NCBI GenBank assembly: GCA_030374765.1 | Contig: JARGXX010000079.1 | Span: forward strand, 868,001 to 932,000 | Length of the DNA: 64,000 nt | Source: Agarophyton chilense | Taxonomy: Eukaryota; Rhodophyta; Florideophyceae; Gracilariales; Gracilariaceae | Direction of reading: 5' to 3' | Shown here: positions 32,071 through 44,430 of the stretch, piece by piece | Position numbering within the stretch: position 1 is the first letter of the stretch | How the letters are laid out: each line of letters opens with the position of its first letter | Notes under the pieces: generated by a model | What the model saw: only the letters and a program-made list of their open reading frames with translations | The model's database searches: none | Told to the model about the DNA's origin: nothing | Made by a program: the position numbers and the translations under genes

Positions 32071-32356
32071 CCCGGTGGGTTCTTTTCCGTGTTGCGAGCG
32101 GGTCTCAGCACTTCGTCCAAACGGCGCCGAGTGGCCTGTGGGCTACGTTGGAACTTCCGTCTACGGAGTCAAAACCGGCCCAGTTTTGGGTTTTTCTTAA
32201 AGCGGAGATCTTCCCGACAACAATAGTGTTCTTAGATTCCGTGACGGTTGAGAAACCGCGACGCGGTAGCGTCTCCAATCTCAGGAGGGTAAGACTTCAA
32301 CGTCAACCCGAGCTACGGGGACGAAGGTTGCTCTTGTGCAACGCGCCGTGCGACGG

Positions 32357-32606
32357 AGGCGGTTTGCGCGACGGTTGGTCGTCAGAGCCTTTTGATTGGC
32401 TCGGTGAGGCGGTTTGCGCGACGGTTGGTCGTCAGAGCCTTTTGATTGGCTCGGTGAGGCGGTTTGCGCGACGGTTGGTCGTCAGAGCCTTTTGATTGGC
32501 TCGGTGAGGCGGTTTGCGCGACGGTTGGTCGTCAGAGCCTTTTGATTGGCTCGGTGAGGCGGTTTGCGCGACGGTTGGTCGTCAGAGCCTTTTGATTGGC
32601 TCGGTT
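32357..32606. repeat. 50-bp tandem array, five copies
   Basis: Five copies of a 50-bp unit containing GGCGGTTTGCGCGACGGTTG and TTTTGATTGGCTCGGTGA follow each other with no differences that I can see. It lies within the young Gypsy element between the integrase end and the chromodomain ORF. It is probably a recent expansion by slippage. Confidence 0.95.
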
Positions 32607-32770
32607 CCATTCGACGTGTGCCACATAAATGCGCGGGTGGCGGTTGCCACTCCGCAAGCGGATGTGAGGTGGCGCTTTCGACACGCGCTAGCACTCTCCT
32701 GAGCTGTCCCGGACGGGTCTCACTCATTTCTTTCCCATTCCTGAGGGTTCCAGTGTCTCCATAGGAGTTC

Positions 32771-35700
32771 CTATTCCCATTCCATAAAGGAGAGCCAAAT
32801 TTGGTCAACCTCGTCGTCGAGATCTTCCCCGTGCGGGTCCGCTGACACAGCTCGTTCCCGAGAAAGCGGGGTTTGAGTGTGCGACACCTCAGTGTCTTGT
32901 CCGCGGCGGCGGGTGATCGTCGGCTTTGTAGGCGTTCCGGGTGCGGCGTTCTCCCCACGACTCTCCCTAGGCGGGGTTTCGTCATCTTTTCTGACGTCGT
33001 GCTCGGCTGGGTCGGCGGTGATGTCGCTACCCATACGCTGGGGTTGTGACTTCTCTCTTGGCGGCTCGGTCGGGCTCGCCGTCTCACTGTGAGAACTAGA
33101 TTCCCTGTTAGGGCGACTGGCTGACGCCGAAGCATCGTCCTGCGAAGGAACTAAGTCCTCATCCCCCTCCTTAGGCGGAGAGCCAGGATGCTTGATTACC
33201 TCCGGTGGGGGAGTAACTCTGTAAGAGTTCGTTGACTGGGCTCTTGAGGGAGCGGGCCCAGGTTCGAGAGTATCCGAAGTTTCCGGTAGGTCGGTTAAAC
33301 CACGTTCCAGGTGCGGAAGTATAACGGGGCGGGTGTTCGAATCTCCGCCTGACGGGTTAACTTCCGTTGAATCATCCCCTGTGGAGGGCGTTGGTGACGA
33401 CACCACTTCCACATTTGGGTTGGGCGCTCGTGTGATGCAGTCCCTGGAGATCCGTTCGTGGCGGTTAGCGATATCCAATACCACCGTGTTCGGGTCTACA
33501 GAAACCACACGATAGGGTCCGTCCACAATTGGCGAAAGTTTGTGCCTACGTTCCTTTTCAGGATTGTAGTATTCCTTTCGAAGGAAGACGAAGTCGTCGG
33601 GCTCCACCTGAGGTAGAGGTTTGCGAACCCGATTGTCAAAGTCCTTCTTGTAGACGCGTTGAGCTTTGTCCATTGCTTTCCGGGCTATCGGCACCATCTT
33701 CGTAAGCCACTCCTTCCAGGCTTCTCGGTACAATCCCGGTGACGGGTACGTCGACAGCATCGGTTGAGCCTCGATGGCGACCGGCGGCGGTGTCCTCGAC
33801 AGTACCAGTTCGAATGGGGATAACGATGTAACCCGATGTACCTGGGTGTTGTATGCATACGTGATAGCGTCTGTGTACAAGTCCCAATTTTTGGGGTGAT
33901 CCGCAACATACGATCTCAAAGCGTTGAGTATCGTGCGGTTAAACCTTTCCACCTGGCCATTCCCCTGAGGGTGATACGTAGTAACAAATAAATTCCTTAC
34001 ATCAAGGATTCGACATACATCCTGAAAGAACTTTGATGCGAATTGCCTTCCGTTGTCGGATAACAACTGCACCGGCGGTCCATATACGAACACCCAATGG
34101 GTCACGAACGCTTTCGCGACGGTAGCGGCGGTGATCCGCTTCAGCGGCACAGTTCTCGTTAGCTTAGAGAATCTGTCAGAAATGACAAGCAGATACCGAT
34201 GACCTCGGGGCGTCCTGATAAACTCCCCTAGGATGTCTATGGCCACGAATTCGAGTGGAGCCCGTGCCTGGAACAGCGTCAACTTCTTAGAGTGCTTCCG
34301 AAGTTTGACGTCATTCTTGGCGCAATTGGCGCAGGCCCGTCTGACGGCGTAACAATCGAATGCCATTGTCGGCCAGTAAAAGTCCCTTCTCAACGTGAGG
34401 TACAGTTTTCTTCCCCCGGGGTGGGCGCAAACCTTCACATAGTGAGTGAGGTGTAATACCCTCTGTTGTAGTGTGTGCGGCACCACTATCCTCGGGCGAG
34501 GTCCAACGGTCCTGATTAGGTAACCCTGATCGTCGTCCTCGAAAGGTAACTGAAATCCTCCGTTGAGGCGAGCCCGAATCCGTGTACAGAATGGGTCGAG
34601 CTGTTGCTCGCGTATCATCTCCTCTGAAGAGATAGGTATAAAAGAGCCGGTCGGCGAATCCAGACTCTCGTTGACGAGTATATCGTCACAAACATCATCC
34701 GTCAGCGGTTGAGCTCCTCCCTCGAGGTCCGATACCATAAAACATGGGATGTCATCGTCCTCGTAGGGTTCCGTTTCCGCTGTGGTTCCCAAGCGGGATA
34801 GTGCATCAGCCTGAGTGTTCAGCTTCCCTTTCTTGTACAGGATCTCAAAGTCGAATTCCGACAGTCGGAGACGCCAGCGCATAAGGCGGCCCGAGGGTTC
34901 GGAGATCTCCAGGAGCCAACGCAAGCATGCGTGGTCCGTATGGACTTTGAAACGAGTACCCATCAGATAGGGGCGAAGTGTAGCTAAGGCCCACACAACG
35001 GCTAAACATTATTTCTCGGAGACCGAGTAGTTCCTTTCATGGACATTCAGGGAACGTGACCAGTACGCAATAGGGTGACGTTCACCATCCTCAGAGGATT
35101 GGAACAGTGCACACCCTACTTGGTTTGCACTAGCATCGGTGTCCACTTCGTAAGGGAGCCCAGGACTGGGTAGAGCCAAGATTGGCGGTGATCTTACGGC
35201 ATTCACCAGTGCCGTGAAGGCAGACGCTTCCGCGTCGCCAAAAGGTTCCAGTTCAACTGGTTGTCCCTTCGTCAGGAGCCTGTTGAGGGGGGTGGCAATA
35301 TCCGCAAAGTTCGGGACGAATCGGCGATACACGTTACACAGACCTAAGAAGGATCGCAACTCCGTTTGAGTTTTCGGGTGTTTTGCTTCCTTCAAGGATT
35401 TCACTCGTACTTCATCGATTGAAAGCTGTCCGGGACGGATAATATGACCCAGATACTTAACCGAATCGGTGAAAAACTCGCACTTCTTGAGTTTCAAGGT
35501 GATTCCCGCGTCGCGGAGTATCTTCATTACGTCCCTGACGTGTTTGAGGTGGTCATCCAGGTTGTTGGAAAAGACAAGAATGTCGTCTAAATACACTAGA
35601 CACGTCCTCCACTTGAAGGGAGCCAACAGAATGTCTATCGCCCGTTGAAACTTTGCGGGGGCATTTGTCAACCCAAAAGGCATCTTCCGGAATCGGAAAA

Positions 35701-37303
35701 GTCCTTGATGACACACGAAAACCGTTTTGTCTCGATCTTCCTCCCTAATAGGGACTTGCCAGTAGCCCGAATTGGCGTCGAGGGTAGAGAAAACAGTAGC
35801 GCTCCCAAGGGAGTCGATGTATTCGTCCATCCGAGGGATCGGGTACACATCCTTAATGGTTACCTCGTTCAGGCGTCTGTAATCGATGCAGAAACGCCAC
35901 GATCCATCCGGTTTCGGAACTAACACCACTGGTGAGGCCCAAGCGGACTGGACAGGTTCAATTACACCCGCTTTAAGCATCTTCTCCACCTGAGATTTCT
36001 CCTCTTCCCGAGCTTTCGGTCCAGCCCTGTAAGGGTGTTGGGCAATAGGCCGAGTGTTCGGTATCAAGTCGATGCGGTGTTCTGTAATCCCAATAGTTCC
36101 AAGGGAACCATCCCACATGGGGGTAAATTCACGAAGCATGTGCCTCAGCTTCTCCCGATGAGATGCGGGTACATGGTTGAGATCCCATTTCTCCAATTCC
36201 TGAACAGGATCCATCTGGTCTGCTCCTGTGATAGGGGCCGTAACCTCCTGCGGTTTAAAGTGTTCAGCGTGTGGAGCTGCAGTCGTATGCTCACCGTCTT
36301 TCGCAATTTCGGCAGTGTCCTCCCCCTCCTTAGGGTCCGCCACACCAAGGACCTCTGCGATAGAGATCTTTGTAGGTACGACCGCATGCGGGTGTGGAAG
36401 AACAGAACCCAGGATCTGGTGTTTGACCAAATGCTGCGTTGTCTTTCCAAAGTTGGCTACCAAAACCTTGAAAGGTTTATCCGGTTCCACGGAGACAACC
36501 CCATTCGAAAGGGCGAGTTGACGCCGCGTATACAGAGACGGATTCGGTTGTACCACATGCACAACAATTTGCTTGGTAACAACTGTGACCCAAACCTGGG
36601 TTTCTGGCGGGATAGCCACTGCCTTCGCAACCTTTACCCGTGTAGACACCGGGTCCTTCTTCACAGATTTCTGCGCGACGGGGAGAGGAACGCGTGTTCG
36701 TGCTGCTCCCTGTAAGGGTTTACGAACGATTGGGATCGTAGACCCGTCTTCGAGTTCCACAGTTCTATTCCGAGGACGGATGGCTTCCACGAAGCGGTCG
36801 CAAAAGTCACAACCCAGTATGACTGGTGCTGCAAGTGACTTGCATACAATAAACTCTAGCTGAACGAGATAGGAGCCTAACCTCACCATGACGGAAATTA
36901 TACCCAGTGTCCGTAGCGGGTTGTTGTTCGCATCGGCGATATCCAAACGTGGACCGGTACGAACTTGAACCCGGAGCAGCGGGGGTAACAATTCAACATG
37001 AATTAAGTTAGGAGCGGCTCCTGTATCCAGGACAGATATTTGACGAACCATAAACTGGTTGGACAGGCCGAAGTCGGCGAATACTTTATAATTCCGCTTG
37101 GCCATTACCATAACTCGATCCGGAATACGGAGATTACGGGACCGTATCCACGGGCGACGGAGGACACTAAAGTATCCCGAGTTAACGTCGGTGTCAGCCG
37201 TTTTCCTTGAAAGGATAGTCACAGCTGGGGAGCGAAGCTGGAGCGCCTCGGGCGTCTTCAACTCGGGCTTAGAAGACGCCCCTCCCGCAGGGGAGACTCC
37301 CAA
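32771..37303 (-). CDS. pol region of the young Gypsy element
   Basis: Minus-strand coding region with an aspartic protease (SVLDTGAAPNLIHVELLP, later ILGCDFCDRFV) and reverse transcriptase (SAWASPVVLVPKPDGSWRFC, MPFGLTNAPAKFQRAI, VYLDDILVFSNN). RNase H (YEVDTDASANQVGCALFQ) and integrase (zinc part ACANCAKN, core FVAIDILGEF, LLSDNGRQFASKF, NGQVERFNRTILNAL) follow. A long, disordered Pro/Ser-rich C-terminal tail ends the region. It is close to whole. Confidence 0.93.
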
Positions 37304-37305
37304 GT

Positions 37306-39335
37306 TTAGTTTTTCGAAGCGGACCCCACCGAATTCGGTGCAGCTGCCTCGAAGGGGACCGGTTGTTCCCCGTTCGCGGGTACAAGTTCTGTATCCCTGT
37401 CAGCAAGGTGAGCTCGGAGTATCCTTTGTTCCTCATAGGACATACTCGGGACTTGAGCTTTCTCCTCAGGGGTCAGAGCCTCGTACTGAGCGATAATTCG
37501 TGAACCCTCCCGCAGGGGAAATGTGCAGTCGGGTGCTTTGTGACCACGGAGGTAACACAAATAGAAAAACAGCTCTGCCGGGTTCGGTTGTGGACGTGAA
37601 TCCACGCGACGTGGTGCTGTATCCCTCCATCCGGGGCAAGAGAACCGAGCAGCGGTATTCGCAAAAGGTAGCGATGCGGCTGGCACCCTCCGTCCTTGGG
37701 TATAGAGCGCACGGTCTTCATCCGTAGTCGGAGCGGATGTCGACGGCAACTCAGACGTACCCATAGATTCGGGGTTACTTCCAATGAAGTGAATGTTATC
37801 ATTGACCCCCACAGGGGCAGGGCCTCCTGCGAGTGAAAAAGACGAGTTACTTCCCTCGGAGAGGAGTGCACGTGTCGGCCGACTCTTTCGGTTCTGCCGG
37901 ACATGGAGAGTATCCCCCTCAGCCTGGGCGTACTGAACCAGTTCCAAGTAGGTCAGCTTGCGCTTCTCTTCCCGATGTCGGGCAACCAATGCCCTTATCG
38001 AGGGGTCCAAACCATCCACAAACATGGTGCATCTCTCGTAGGCGGGGAATACATTCCCGCATCGGTGAAACGCTTTATTCAAGCGAGTTGAATACACCGT
38101 TTCGGTTTCCATCGGCTTCTGCCGCGTATCCCTTAATGCAAGGGTTGCTTCCTGAATCGCATTTCCAGTAGCGTATGACCTCAAGAGGTACTGCACCGCT
38201 TCGGGCCAGCACGTGACTCCCCCTTCCGAGGCTCGGGGTGATCCACGGACGGAGTTGAACTGGTCTTCAGCCATCCTCTTTAAGAAATAGGGTAATGCAA
38301 GATACGCTTGCGCTTCACTCATACCGAGGATGTCAGCCTCCTGGACGAACCTCGCAAGGAAATCGAGCACCAGAATTGGGTCTGTTCCTGTGAACTCCCT
38401 CTTCTGTAGGGTGATGCTCAGCCTTTTGATGTAGTCCTTGACCTTACCCGTTCCGCGGGATGTTCGATCTCCCGAAGGGTTATCCAACCGGTAATAGCGG
38501 TACGATAGCAGCTTCCGATAGAGAGGATTCGTCGGCTTCAGCTCCCTTAATCCAAGGTGTTTCCTACCCTTTTCTGGGTACGAATTGCCCCTTGAGAGGT
38601 GTAAGTAGCCTTCGACCGAGTCGCCCGGGATGACTGGCGTCCATCTTCACTATCCGAAGATTCGGAGGACGAACTCGATGACGAGCGATTGGGATCGGAA
38701 TCCGATAAATCCTCTTGGAGGTGAACCCTCTTCTTGGACTGGCGGCAGTCCCGTTTAGCGGAGCGGTGTTCTTCGTCTTCCGAAACGTCGCGTTTATCCT
38801 TCTAGGCTTCTGTGTCTCCGTCCATACGGATAATGGGCTCGAGGGTGTCCAGCCGAGCTCGGAAGCGTTCCGCTTGCACGCGGTGTTCCTCCACGAGGCT
38901 CCGGTACTCCTGGATAAATACCCCAGGGGTACCAAAGCTTTCCAAAAGAGAGTTCACATCCCTCCTCAGGGTACGAAGGTCATCGGCGACTCCCCGCACC
39001 GGGGCGTCCCCCACCTTGAGGCGGAGGGTAGTAACCTCCTGAAGGAGCTCGACGTGAGCCACGTTGGCGATATCGATTCGAGTCTCCAGGCGCTGTAATT
39101 CAGGGTCGGCCCGACTTCGGGGTGCTGCTGAGGGGGTCTCCACCACAGGAGCTGGGCCCACAGCCACGACCTCTCGAGGACCTGAAACCACTGAGGGTGC
39201 TCTCCGAGAGTCCGGATCGATACCGGAATCGTTCCGATCTTCGGGAATTGAGCTCCTCGACCTAGGCGGGGCCGGGGACACTGAATTCGCTTGACGGTTC
39301 GAACCAGTCCTGTAACCACGGGTAGGTGGCGACAT
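37306..39335 (-). CDS. gag region of the young Gypsy element
   Basis: Directly upstream of pol. The N-terminal part (about 39335-38800) is Pro/Ser/Arg-rich followed by a probable coiled coil (LQRLETRIDIANVAHVELLQ). The next part (38487-37306) is a retrotransposon gag capsid: DPILVLDFLARFVQEADI, then LPYFLKRMAEDQF and MFVDGLDPSIRALVARHREE. A Cys/His pattern (FFYLCYLRGHKAPDCTF) is a zinc-knuckle-like motif. Confidence 0.85.
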
Positions 39336-39543
39336 GCTGCAGACACGAAACCGACGATTCGGGGTAACGATGAAATTCGATCACGAGATTCCCGGAGAAC
39401 GGATGACGTAACACAAAACAAAAATAAAAACCAATTCCATCCTTTCCAAAGGGGACCACTACAACAAATCTTCACGACGGTGCTTCCTCTTCCAAAAGAT
39501 ATTCCAACACGTGGATAACCAACCCAAAAGTCCGAGAACGGAT

Positions 39544-39560
39544 TCTAAGTCGGGAGACCA
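39544..39560 (-). promoter_or_regulatory. tRNA primer-binding site of the young Gypsy element
   Basis: On the minus strand TGGTCTCCCGACTTAGA lies two bases inside the 5' LTR. It starts TGG, as needed to pair with the CCA end of a tRNA. The same first six bases occur in the site of the 1-10 kb Gypsy element. Confidence 0.75.
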
Positions 39561-39562
39561 CT

Positions 39563-40474
39563 TGTGGAGCAAAACCCGGCGACGGGAAGTGCTCTCAAGG
39601 TGTTCGAAGCCTTGCTCCCTGGGGAAGGCAGACTCAGAGACAGAGCCCTCCGTTCCACCCGTATTGTGGGGTGTAACTCCCACGGGGGATTCCGGCAGTA
39701 CCGACGGAGGTGAGGGGTAGAAACCGTTGGATCGGGAATGGGTATGGGTATCCCAAAGAATGGGGGAAAATCCGTCGAAGAGGAAAAACGGGGCGAGGGT
39801 CGGGCACTAACAGGCACCGGACCCGAGAATCAGAAAAGGGGCGAAACAACAAAAGAAACCCAATACAGGGGCGAAAACCTGTCCTCGGAAGGAAACACAA
39901 AAAGCACGCAACAAGTAAGCAGAACCCCCACGGGGTATCGTGCACGCAGGTCGTCTGAGCGGTCCCAAGGGGATGGTTGCACGGAACCCAAACGTGGGCA
40001 CTCTCCAAGTGGAGTCGTGACCCTACGCAGGCGTTGCTAACCAGAGCCCGTTCCGGGTTGTAAGGCCGAAACGATGGCGACGAAGAACCTCTAAAGGTAT
40101 CGAAGACCAACCTTGGCTACCCTTTACTCTGAGCTTCGGACTGTCAGATCTCGTCTCCCTAAGTAGGGCCCACTAACTAAACTCTACAGTAGTGCACACC
40201 TGCTCAGGGCCATACACGTGGAGATCCCACAGGGCCCAAAAGTCCAACGTTCTAACAAATATCCGAAAATCGGTGCCAAAATTAAGGCACGTGTATCACG
40301 GGGCCAATTCAACCATGGGCCATCCGAATTTTCACTTCATAGGCGAACTCTAACCAGAAAACAGTGCCCCCTCAGCACACCTTAGAGGGGATCATAGTCA
40401 TAACCCTCGGAGGGTTCAATCCTCATTCTATGAGTTGCATCTTCAAGTATCCCCTAACTGGGCGTTGCTCTACA
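39563..40474 (-). repeat. 5' LTR of the young Gypsy element
   Basis: 912-bp direct repeat of 28527-29441 with about 2% difference. The target duplication TCCGC follows at 40475-40479. Confidence 0.95.
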
Positions 40475-43400
40475 TCCGCCACCGGAAAGATTAGTTTTAT
40501 TCGCATGGCCAATCTGCAGTCGACTGAAAAACAAATGGTAAATCTGGATGGCCCAGTATATTCAATCCCAATCTCAGATGCATTGGCTGCAGTTGATAAT
40601 ATCGGATGATGTGACGAAGGCAGCGATGAAAGTCCCACGGCTTGTCCACTCGCTGAGCGAGCGGCGCTCAAGGACATTGGAGAAATCAGTACCATCGAAC
40701 CGGTTAAGATTCAAATTGCACTGAAGTCTGGCGAAGACGCGCAGTCTTTGTCCTTCTCCTGCACTTAGACTATACCGAGAACGGATCTTCATTTGGCCTC
40801 TGTGCAGCTTGCTTTGACCAACGTCACGTTCCTCGTTGCGGACGATGAATTGGAATGCGAAGACCTCATCATTGGCCTCCCAGTTCTTTAACACCTCAAG
40901 GTTGACACCAGAACTCTTCTGGAAAATAACCGAGCGGTACTTGATGGGTCGGACTATTCCCTGGTAGGAAATCCGACTACTCGTAACCGCGGCGGTGTTG
41001 TCAGCCACATGATGGACACACGAATGAATCGTGTTACGCAAACCGATGTGGTCGACTCGAATACTGTACAAGTACCGGAAGGCAAATCTCTTGTAAATAT
41101 TTATGAAAACCGGTCGGAAGAAGATCCGTTTTCGGACCCGGGTTTGCTGGATCCTATAGATGAAGACCAGGACCACGATGTCCGGACGTAGGTCGAGAAA
41201 ATGAAGAATACTGCACGGGATAATGAAATACAGTCCAAACATGCAAACTGCCTTAGTAAAATCGTCGATAAGAATATCAATAAGTTCAAGACCGCGTTGT
41301 CATCTGGTCGTCGAGTACAATTGGGATCGATACGGATTGAACTTACGCCAGATGCCCGTCCGGTTAAGATTCGTTTGTGTAACTACTTGCAAGAGCAGAC
41401 CAAGTTCCTGACTGACATGGTTGACGATCTCGTTCGTCACGGTATGGCGTATGCAAATCCCACATCGCCGTGGACATGTGCCCCGCTTTTGGTTTCCAAG
41501 CCTGGTCCTGCTCGTTTTCGGTTTACAGTAGACCTCCGTCCGGTTAATAGATTTACTGTCAAGCATCAGTACCCAATACCAAACATTGAGCACGAGCTTG
41601 GCAAGGTGGCTACTGCGCGGTATTTTGCGACAGTTAACCTCTTGCTTGGGTACTGCCAGTTGAAACTTGACAAAGACTCCAGGACTTCGCAGTCCTTCAT
41701 TACACCGAACGGTATATACTCACCTACGAGGGTCCTTCATGGTACAAAAACTGCCGTGACACATCTTCAGTCAGCACTGGCTGAAGTTATACCGCAACTT
41801 TTGCACGGGAAAATTCTTGCTTTATTGGATGATGTACTGCTTTATGCAACAACCGTTGACGGTTTGCTGGACGCAGTCGAAGAGATGATTCTCTTTCGTA
41901 CAGAACGGAATCTAAAGCTGCACCCGGGCAAATGCATTCTATTTGCCAAGACCATTCGGTGGTGCGGACGTACCATCTTCGCAGATGGTATTCGTTTTGA
42001 TCCTCGGCGGTTGGCCGGTTTGCTCAACATGGAGCCACCGACAACAGTTTCGCATCGACAGCAGGTTGGTTGCGCTCTACAGTGGGTGAAGAACGCTATT
42101 CCCCGTTTTACGGAACAGGGTTCTCCACTCCATGAGTTGCTGGAGAGCATTTATGACCGTGCTGGTAAGCACACGAGAGTTGCAGCATCTCGCTACGAAT
42201 TGACCTCTTTCAGCTGGGGTTCGACAGAATTGCAAGCTTTCAAGGCTTGAAAGACCGCATTGGCACATCAAGCCACCCTTGGTCATCGTAATGACAACAA
42301 ACGTCTATGTGTGTACATAGACGCGTCCGATTCAGTTTGGTAAGGTATTTTAACCCAGGTCTCTCTTTTGCACCTGAAATTACCGCACAAGATCCAACGC
42401 CATGAGGCTCTGGCGTTTTTATCCTTGCGGTTCAATTCAACACAGTTCAATTGGTCTACTCTCGAGAAAGAAGCTTTAGCAATCCTTGCAACGTTGGACC
42501 GCATGCACTGGATTGTTGCAACACCGGGTGGTTTTGATCTGTACACGGATCACATTTATCTCATTTTCCTTTTCGATCCGCTTTCGGTTGTGCCAGATAT
42601 AACTCAGACCTCTCTGCGTAAAGTTCTACGTCGGGCAGTACAGATAAGCATGTACGAGTACACTTGCTTTCACATCAAAGGAGTTGACAACGTCTGGGCT
42701 GACCTACTCAATAGATGGTCTGCATCTACAAACGTTCGGAGACTTGTTCGTATTCCCTCACTTCCCTCATCCTTTTCTGAGAATTTTAAGTGTCCTACAG
42801 CAGTGGTCATTCACGCTCCGCAGTCCTCTGCTGCGTCTATACGCCTTGAAGATCTCGTCGAGACCGACCGTCTTTGGCGTAAACATGACAGTCCTATTTG
42901 GATTCCCGATACAGCTGCAGACATACAACTTCGCTTGTGTGTAGTCGCATATAACGGTTCTAGCGGTCATCTTGGACGCGATTCAACCGAACGGTCTCTG
43001 AAGAAAGCTTTCTTCTGGTCTACGTTGTCTACCGACATCCAGTTCTTTGTCCGCTCTTGCATCCACTGTCTATCGACAGTAGGAGGGGGGATCGTACGGC
43101 GTCCATTCGGTCCGGCTGTTTATGGTACAGTACCGGACGACCTTCTGCAGTTCGACTACATCGAGGTTGGACCAAGTACCGACGGTGAAAAATATGTCCT
43201 GATGCATCGAGACGATCATTCAGACTACCACTGGTTTTTCTGTTCGGTGACACTACGGCTGAGAACGCTGCTGTGACAATCATAGATTGGTGCGCTGCGT
43301 TTGGCGTACTGAAAGGTCTAATGTTCGATGGTCCCATGCTCTTTCTGAATGAGACCGTGCGGTTAGTTGCCAAGGGGTTGAAAGTCCCCCATCATTTTAC

Positions 43401-44150
43401 GGTTCCGTATACTCCGTGAAGTAACGGAACAGTTTAAAAACTCGGCAAAGAACTGCTTCGAGTGTTCCGATCGGTCGTGTCTGAGCTAGAACTACCATTC
43501 GAGGAGTGGCCAGCACTTTTACCGCTGGTACAGAGCACATTGAACAATGCCGCCTCACGGAAAAGGGGTAAAGTTGCAACCATCACGGCATTCCTGGGTC
43601 GTGAGCCCACGACACCCATTTCCACCTTTGCATGGTCAGATACTGTTGCACCTGTAACGGTTAAGGAAGCCCAGCGTGAAAGGGTTCTCAATTCAAAAGA
43701 ACTGAAAAACCGAATGGTTGAATTACACCCTGTTGTACAGAATACCGTACGGTCTAGTCGATAGCGTCACCGCTCGTCTTCTGCACAGGCGCAGTTACCG
43801 AGCTTCACGAAAGGTGATTACGTTCTGGTTGCGAGAGAAGAATTCTTTGTGGGTGAAAATCTAGCTGTACGCTGGCGTCATGACGGCGGTTCTCTCGAAA
43901 AAGAAGGTGTAATGTCTCACGTAATCTTGTCTCCAACCGGTACAGTGGTATCCCGACTTCTGAACCTGTAAGAAACCGATAAAGGTCTATTTGTTGCCGC
44001 CCGTTGAAAGGGCTTACCGAATTCGGAAGATTCTCTAGAACCCATCGAAAGGGTTTATAAAGACGTACCAGAAATGGTGTAACGTCTACTTCGTCGCAAA
44101 AATACACCGCCTGGTCTTGCCGACGAAACATGCAGCATTCTCGCTCTTAA
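40475..44150 (+). pseudogene. pol region of the old plus-strand element
   Basis: The old element continues after the young insertion. An RT domain near 41.3-42.2 kb (TSPWTCAPLLVSKPGPARFR, VDLRPVNRFTVKHQYPIP, LLDDVLLYA) is followed by RNase H (NWSTLEKEALAILATLDRMH) and an integrase zinc region (SGHLGRDSTERSL, SCIHCLSTV), with core remnants up to about 43.7 kb. It is broken at many places. A purine-rich tract (AAAAAGAGGGGAGTG) stands just before the 3' LTR. Confidence 0.85.
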
Positions 44151-44161
44151 AAAGAGGGGAG

Positions 44162-44430
44162 TGTAACCAATAATGTGGTTTTACGGTAGGTTCCTTATCG
44201 GTTTAGATATGACAGACGCATTTGCGTTTGCTTTCGACATAACCAGTGGGTTTACTCTTCGGACTACTATACCGAATGGGTTGCTGAGCGGGCTTTTAAA
44301 AGAGAGAGAGCAGCTCTGAGACCGTACGGTTGGGATATAAGCTAGGTAGCTACCGTCCGCTACAGTCTGGAGTAAACCATCGAACTATCGGTCAACATTC
44401 TCTTCATTTGTTCCCTGAACCTGCCAAACA
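44162..44430 (+). repeat. 3' LTR of the old plus-strand element
   Basis: About 269 bp matching 27168-27439 with many differences. It directly adjoins the decayed Gypsy remnant on its right. Confidence 0.8.

Larger units (their letters stand above)
28527..40474 (-). mobile_element. Young, nearly whole Gypsy retrotransposon with chromodomain and antisense ORF
   Basis: LTRs of about 913 bp (28527-29441 and 39563-40474) begin TGTGGAGCAA and end TTGCTCTACA. A perfect target duplication TCCGC lies at 28522-28526 and 40475-40479. Sense is minus. Order: primer site, gag (about 39.3-37.3 kb), protease-RT-RNase H-integrase (about 37.3-32.8 kb), a 50-bp tandem array, a chromodomain ORF, then an intact plus-strand ORF before the 3' LTR. 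The LTRs differ at about 2% of sites, so this is the youngest large insertion here. It lies inside the old plus-strand element. It looks nearly whole, with perhaps one or two breaks. The chromodomain places it near the chromovirus side of Ty3/Gypsy. Confidence 0.95.
27168..44430 (+). mobile_element. Old plus-strand Gypsy-like LTR element split by a younger one
   Basis: Direct repeats of about 270 bp (27168-27439 and 44162-44430) bound a plus-strand element with gag, reverse transcriptase, RNase H and an integrase zinc region. The young minus-strand Gypsy element (28527-40474) sits inside its gag region, flanked by TCCGC, so without it this element was about 5.3 kb. It is broken at many places (ten or more). 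Its LTRs differ strongly, which fits great age. I find no clear target duplication. The RT reads LLDDVLLYA rather than YLDD and is far from the RT of the other Gypsy elements here, so it is a separate lineage. Confidence 0.85.
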
